Of a stretch of DNA of 10,971 nt, positions 7,594-10,971 are shown piece after piece. This DNA is from Erysipelotrichaceae bacterium (GTDB lineage Bacteria > Bacillota_I > Bacilli_A > Erysipelotrichales > Coprobacillaceae). Positions within the stretch are counted from its first letter, which is position 1. Each line of letters opens with the position of its first letter. The position numbers and the translations under genes are program-made. The notes beneath the pieces are model-generated. The model saw only the letters and a program-made list of their open reading frames with translations, was not told where the DNA came from and did not search any database. The DNA lies in assembly GCA_018365815.1 (NCBI GenBank), contig JAGZJH010000049.1, positions 1 through 10,971 on the forward strand, written 5' to 3'.

Positions 7594-8473
7594 CTCACAA
7601 CAGAGTATATATAATCACAACATGCTTTATAAAAAACAAAAATACAATAGTGCTTATACAAATATGTTTTATCAAGATTTTTGTTCGCATCTATCTATCG
7701 CTTTAAAAAATAAAAGAGATTATAGAAATTTTTATAAAATTAAATCAAATGAAAACCTTGAAGAATTATTGGAATATAATGATTACAATTTTCTGGAATA
7801 TGACTTTGATGAATTATTACGTAACAATTTATTGAGTTTGATTCATAGTGGGAAAGAATTTATTGAAATAGTACGATGGTATGATGAAAATAAACTTGTA
7901 AAAATTTCTTTTATGCCTTTTAAAAATTTAATTCAAATTCATTTATTTAATTATTATTTCTATTTAACGAAAACAAATGAAAGTAAATTTAGGATAGGCA
8001 AAATAAATGCAAACGATGTAATAAAAATGAATGTTAAAGAAATGGGGTTTAGCAAGAGATATTTCAAACGACTATTTAAAAAGCTAAGAAAACTAGATTA
8101 TTCAAATACTGATCTTTCATTAATTTTAGATAAAAACAGTGGTTATGATACTGAAGTTGATAAGAGAAAAAAAGAGTATATATTTTTAAAAGAGTGCAAA
8201 AAAATACGTTGGCTAGGAAGAAACTATGACAACTATTATGCAAGTCAACCTTATTTATTATTTGTGCGAATGGAAGAAGTAAAATTAAAAGAAAACATTT
8301 TAACATATTTACTCAAAAAGTATAATGAAAGATTGAATTCAATTGGAGATATATATGGTTTTTCTGGTGAATTATATTTTGATAATAAATCTGTTAATTA
8401 TCGTAAGTTATTAAAGGAATTATATGAAGGAACTAAAACATGTGAAGAAGTTTCTAAAGTGTTTTTTGACTAA
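7571..8473 (+). CDS. Unrecognised 300-residue partner of the membrane protein
   Basis: I do not recognise this protein. It is 300 residues, Lys/Tyr/Asn-rich, without a signal peptide or membrane helix. A hydrophobic-aromatic segment (~78-125, 'SLIHSGKEFIEIVRWYDENK...ISFMPF') is probably beta-rich. A basic stretch (~155-172, 'FSKRYFKRLFKKLRKL') could touch nucleic acid or phospholipid. A Lys-rich patch also lies near 195-220. The ATG at 7571 overlaps the upstream gene by 23 bases and has GGGAG (7556-7560) 10 bases before it. The in-frame ATGs at 7577 and 7586 are possible but worse placed for that site. The overlap implies translational coupling, and probably a shared function or complex with the membrane protein. 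Confidence 0.7.
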   Translation: MEMKKMTSSQQSIYNHNMLYKKQKYNSAYTNMFYQDFCSHLSIALKNKRDYRNFYKIKSNENLEELLEYNDYNFLEYDFDELLRNNLLSLIHSGKEFIEIVRWYDENKLVKISFMPFKNLIQIHLFNYYFYLTKTNESKFRIGKINANDVIKMNVKEMGFSKRYFKRLFKKLRKLDYSNTDLSLILDKNSGYDTEVDKRKKEYIFLKECKKIRWLGRNYDNYYASQPYLLFVRMEEVKLKENILTYLLKKYNERLNSIGDIYGFSGELYFDNKSVNYRKLLKELYEGTKTCEEVSKVFFD

Positions 8474-8555
8474 TGATTATTATTGGAAAACTGTCAAAAA
8501 GATGTCAATTTTCTTCTTGATGGTGTACAATAGGGATACATAAATAAGAAAAGTA

Positions 8556-8832
8556 CGATAAATAGAGAATAAATTAAATGTAGTTATTTTCCTGTTTAGT
8601 GAAGCTTTTTCAACCACATATGAAAAATAAATAGAAAAACTACATGTCATTATAAGTCGACTCAACATCAAAAAAGCACGATAAATAGAGGAAATCCGCG
8701 TTTTATATCAACTTTATGTCGTTACAGATATATTACAAAATGTAACTGTTTTGTGGCTAAAAATGATGGAATTGTGGCTAAAATGTGGTCAAAATTTTGA
8801 TTGAAAAACGTCAAATTATCCGATAAATAGGG
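8556..8832 (+). repeat. Three dispersed copies of CGATAAATAGRG
   Basis: CGATAAATAGAG occurs at 8556-8567 and 8679-8690, and CGATAAATAGGG at 8821-8832. The first two are also preceded by similar A-rich sequence ending GTA or GCA. The third provides the Shine-Dalgarno of the tnpV-like gene at 8845. The copies may be duplicated leader fragments or protein-binding sites. The 123- and 142-base spacings show no simple period. Confidence 0.55.
8752..8794 (+). repeat. Phased TGTGGCTAAAA direct repeats
   Basis: TGTGGCTAAAA occurs at 8752-8762 and 8773-8783, with a near copy, TGTGGTCAAAA, directly following at 8784-8794. Start-to-start distances are 21 and 11 bp, close to two turns and one turn of B-DNA, so a protein could bind all three on one face. 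Such small arrays are typical of integrase arm sites or iterons. A 16-codon open run through them lacks a start and ends at TGA 8798-8800. Confidence 0.55.
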
Positions 8833-8844
8833 GAGAATTTGAAC

Positions 8845-9189
8845 ATGAAAAAACTAGACTATGTAGAAGTTGGTGGTATTTTATACCCGGATTTACATGT
8901 AAATGTAAAAGAATTTGGTCATTTTGGTACAAAAAAGACGGAATACATGAAGATGTATCATCCAGATGAATATGTTCTTTTAATGGCAAAAGATACATTG
9001 TTTGATTATCTTGAGAAAATAGATATACAAGCAAGTAATATGTATGACAGACTTGTAGAGCAATACAAGAAACAAAGAAATATAACTGAAGAACTAAAAA
9101 CACAAGATCAAATGTTATGGGTACAAGAAATGAATAACATTAAAGTTTGTGTGAATGAAGTTATATTAAATGAATTAATTTATGAATAG
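8845..9189 (+). CDS. TnpV-family mobile-element protein (copy 2)
   Basis: A 114-residue TnpV-family protein of unknown function, the usual neighbour of recombinase genes in integrative elements. It shares with the copy at 706 the opening 'KKLDYVEVGG..YPDL', the 'LFDYLEKIDIQA' helix, 'DRLVEQYKK' and 'LKTQDQMLWVQEMN'. The N-terminal thirds differ by several residues and a small gap. The ATG at 8845 is chosen because GGGGAG (8830-8835) lies 9 bases upstream; the TTG two codons earlier is badly spaced. It stands alone here: no recombinase frame precedes it, only the repeat-bearing stretch. It is followed directly by an intrinsic terminator. It is probably the last trace of a second element's end. 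Confidence 0.8.
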   Translation: MKKLDYVEVGGILYPDLHVNVKEFGHFGTKKTEYMKMYHPDEYVLLMAKDTLFDYLEKIDIQASNMYDRLVEQYKKQRNITEELKTQDQMLWVQEMNNIKVCVNEVILNELIYE

Positions 9190-9196
9190 TAATGAG

Positions 9197-9226
9197 AACT
9201 CAGTGTAGAAATATGCTGAGTTTTTT
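9197..9226 (+). terminator. Intrinsic terminator after tnpV-like copy 2
   Basis: AACTCAG (9197-9203) pairs with CTGAGTT (9216-9222) over a 12-base loop, and the right arm runs into six Ts (9221-9226). It begins 8 bases after the stop codon, a textbook position. Confidence 0.75.
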
Positions 9227-9543
9227 AAAATATATAGATAAATTGTGTTGAAGTTTATTACTGGTATATTAGGAATGATTTATGAAGAAATTTTGATTTT
9301 ACTCAATAATAGTTGGAATATTATATTATTTATGTTTTTAGAATAAAGTTTTTTATTTAAAATATTTTATACTATCCAAGCTTATTAAAAATATTTGATT
9401 AGTTATTAATGATTGATATTTTTAACTCACATAAATAATATTTGAAAATCATTAAAAATTCCCTCTTGTAAAAAATATACACTAATAGGAATAGACAAAC
9501 ACCCAAAAGATAATTATGATAAAAGAAGGAGGGAAAACAAACT
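9227..9543. other. AT-rich gap before the mannosidase
   Basis: I see no gene in these roughly 320 bases. Short hydrophobic frames (for example a 32-codon run from TTG 9248) lack ribosome sites. A possible promoter near 9492-9520 and the mannosidase RBS (9527-9533) lie at its right end. Confidence 0.5.
9492..9520 (+). promoter_or_regulatory. Candidate promoter of GH125 gene
   Basis: TAGACA (9492-9497), 17-bp spacer, TATGAT (9515-9520): 5/6 matches to each consensus box. The transcript would start within or just ahead of the AGGAGGG ribosome site, leaving a very short leader, so the real promoter may lie further upstream. Confidence 0.3.
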
Positions 9544-10812
9544 ATGACAATCAAAGAACTACTAGAGCAAGCTGACACAACAATAAAAGACAAAAAACTT
9601 AGAAAAATGTTTAAACAATGCTTTTTATCAACCCTAGAAACAAGCGTAAAACAAGAAGGCGATAAAACCTACATCATTACCGGTGATATCAACGCTATGT
9701 GGTTAAGAGATTCAAGTTGCCAAGTAAACCACTACTTAAACTACATCAAAGATGACAAACAACTTCAATCAATTATCAAAGGACTTATCAAAGTACAAGT
9801 AGAATACGTTTTATTAGATCCTTATGCTAATGCTTTTTTAAATACAGAAGATGTAGCACGTGAATATTATGATACAACAATCATGAAACCCTATGTGTGG
9901 GAACGTAAATACGAACTTGATTCATTGTGCTACCCAGTAAAACTAAGTTATCGCTACTATCAAGAAACACAGGATACAAGCATATTTGATCAACAATACT
10001 TACACTTTATTTATACAATTTTAGACGTTTTTGAATGTGAACAATATCATAGCCAAAACTCATCATACACATTTGAACGTGAAGAAGCCAAAAAATGGAA
10101 TTTAAGAAAAACAGAAACACTTCAAAACAAGGGACACGGATTTGAAACACGTTATACAGGAATGACATGGAGTGCATTTAGACCAAGCGATGATGCTTGC
10201 ACATTTAACTATAATATTCCCGGAAATATGTTTTGTAGTGTAATTTTAGGTTATCTTAAAGAAATTGTAGAAAAAAATTACCATGATCCATATCTTCAAG
10301 AACGTATAACCGACTTAAAATTCCAAATCGATTATGGAATTGAATTATTTGGTATTGTTAAAGATCCAAAGTATGGAAAAATTTATGCTTATGAAACAGA
10401 TGGATATGGAAATCATGTATTCATGGACGATGCTAATGTTCCAAGTTTGCTATCCATTCCATATTTAGGTTATGTAAATATAGATGATGAAATTTACCAA
10501 AACACACGACAATTTATTTTAAGTAAGGAAAACCCATACTATTATGAGGGAAGTCGTGCTAAAGGAATTGGCTCACCTCATACATGGCCGAATTACATAT
10601 GGCCAATTGCATTATCAATGCAAGGTTTAACAACCACATCACAAAATGAAAGAGAAATGCTTATTCAAATGATTGTAGACAATACCGGTGATACTGGATA
10701 CTGTCATGAAAGTTTTGATGTAAATGATGATACTAAATATACAAGACCTTGGTTTTGTTGGGCAAATTCATTATTTGCAGAACTTGTCATTAAAACATAT
10801 TTTGAACAATAA
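9544..10812 (+). CDS. GH125 exo-alpha-1,6-mannosidase
   Basis: A 422-residue glycoside hydrolase of family 125, metal-independent inverting enzymes that release terminal alpha-1,6-linked mannose, for example from N-glycans (characterised in Clostridium perfringens and Streptococcus pneumoniae). Family motifs: TGDINAMWLRDSSCQ (46-60); FRPSDDA (212-218), holding the catalytic acid Asp (Asp216 by offset from Asp220 of the Clostridium enzyme); YNIPGNMF (223-230); MDDANVPSLL (294-303); KGIGSPHT (340-347) with the following WP; and CHESF (387-391) with Glu389 as general base (Glu393 in the Clostridium enzyme). There is no signal peptide, so it acts in the cytoplasm on imported mannosides. The length is normal for the family. 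AGGAGGG (9527-9533) sits 10 bases before the ATG. Its codons use C and G endings more than the AT-rich cassette, which fits resident chromosomal DNA. No transporter or regulator is visible. Confidence 0.95.
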   Translation: MTIKELLEQADTTIKDKKLRKMFKQCFLSTLETSVKQEGDKTYIITGDINAMWLRDSSCQVNHYLNYIKDDKQLQSIIKGLIKVQVEYVLLDPYANAFLNTEDVAREYYDTTIMKPYVWERKYELDSLCYPVKLSYRYYQETQDTSIFDQQYLHFIYTILDVFECEQYHSQNSSYTFEREEAKKWNLRKTETLQNKGHGFETRYTGMTWSAFRPSDDACTFNYNIPGNMFCSVILGYLKEIVEKNYHDPYLQERITDLKFQIDYGIELFGIVKDPKYGKIYAYETDGYGNHVFMDDANVPSLLSIPYLGYVNIDDEIYQNTRQFILSKENPYYYEGSRAKGIGSPHTWPNYIWPIALSMQGLTTTSQNEREMLIQMIVDNTGDTGYCHESFDVNDDTKYTRPWFCWANSLFAELVIKTYFEQ

Positions 10813-10813
10813 T

Positions 10814-10951
10814 AGTGATTATACGCAAGCGTATCAAATGGTATTTGAGTATATCGAGGGATTTTACAATATGGTAAGAATACATTCACATTGTAATTAT
10901 CAGGCACCAAATAAATACGAAGAAAACTACTACAAAAACAATTACAGCTAA
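10814..10951 (+). pseudogene. C-terminal stub of IS3-family transposase
   Basis: The last ~45 codons of an IS3/IS150-type orfB (DDE, rve) transposase, read in a frame different from the mannosidase: 'YTQAYQMVFEYIEGFYNMVRIHS' followed by 'YQAPNKYEENYY' and stop at 10951. The signature FYN-x-x-RIHS closes the integrase core of these enzymes. The DDE catalytic residues and all upstream parts are absent; recognisable sequence begins within ten bases of the mannosidase stop. It is an inactive relic of an insertion sequence whose other end was lost. Confidence 0.85.
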
Positions 10952-10971
10952 AATTTCTTACATTTTAGTTG

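Larger units (their letters stand above)
8474..8844. other. Non-coding repeat-bearing stretch before tnpV-like copy 2
   Basis: I find no convincing gene in these 370 bases on either strand. The stretch holds two families of short direct repeats, listed separately, and no clear terminator for the gene ending at 8473. TGTCAA (8503-8508), 17 bp, TACAAT (8526-8531) is a weak promoter match. The density of repeats beside a mobile-element gene fits the end of an integrative element: recombinase binding sites or decayed leader copies. Confidence 0.45.

Noticed and set aside
8480..8671. Minus-strand 63-codon frame in the repeat-bearing stretch
   Set aside because: Low-complexity translation and no ribosome site; probably chance in AT-rich DNA.
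8474..8844. CRISPR array or tRNA attachment site in the repeat region
   Set aside because: The repeats are only 11-12 bases, unequally spaced and three in number, with no tRNA-like fold or T-loop seen.
8816..9103. Minus-strand 95-codon frame over tnpV copy 2
   Set aside because: Antisense shadow of a gene with a clear family match, RBS and terminator.
9248..9346. Short hydrophobic frame (32 codons from TTG) as a toxin-like peptide
   Set aside because: No ribosome site, weak start codon and no supporting antisense RNA or partner gene.

Overview
The window is AT-rich, low-GC Gram-positive DNA with strong purine-rich Shine-Dalgarno sites. The GH125 alpha-mannosidase, the tyrosine-integrase and TnpV remnants and the IS3-type transposase tail suggest a gut Firmicute, perhaps of the Erysipelotrichales. 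That placement is an inference from protein style only.

Layout. Left edge (1-1068): a decayed tyrosine integrase, with no N-terminus and a one-base frameshift, followed directly by a TnpV-family gene. Centre (1095-5019): a type II restriction-modification cassette. Two minus-strand genes abut stop-to-start: a Sau3AI-like GATC endonuclease, and a second protein that looks like a PD-(D/E)xK nuclease of the BglII/BstYI sort. They diverge from a plus-strand cytosine-C5 methyltransferase very similar in layout to M.Sau3AI. Downstream of the methyltransferase (5092-8473) are two overlapping plus-strand genes that I do not recognise: an 833-residue protein with about four N-terminal membrane helices and a long helical soluble part, and a 300-residue soluble partner. 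Then comes a 370-base non-coding stretch with two families of short direct repeats, a second, diverged TnpV gene with a good terminator, and an AT-rich gap. Right edge (9544-10971): an intact GH125 exo-alpha-1,6-mannosidase and the C-terminal stub of an IS3-family transposase.

How it may work together: the stretch between the two TnpV genes looks like a defence cargo lodged among mobile-element remnants. The methyltransferase would protect GATC sites and the Sau3AI-like enzyme would cut unmodified ones. The second nuclease-like protein and the membrane/soluble pair are possible extra defence components. The 165-base divergent R/M spacer holds tandem GATC sites touching the apparent -35 boxes of the methyltransferase gene and a perfect 9-bp dyad between face-to-face promoters. 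This suggests the system may sense its own methylation, since no separate controller (C) gene is visible. The two endonuclease genes contain no GATC by eye, while the spacer and methyltransferase gene hold five.

The most novel parts are the two-gene unit at 5092-8473, the candidate second nuclease, and the promoter architecture at 3622-3701.
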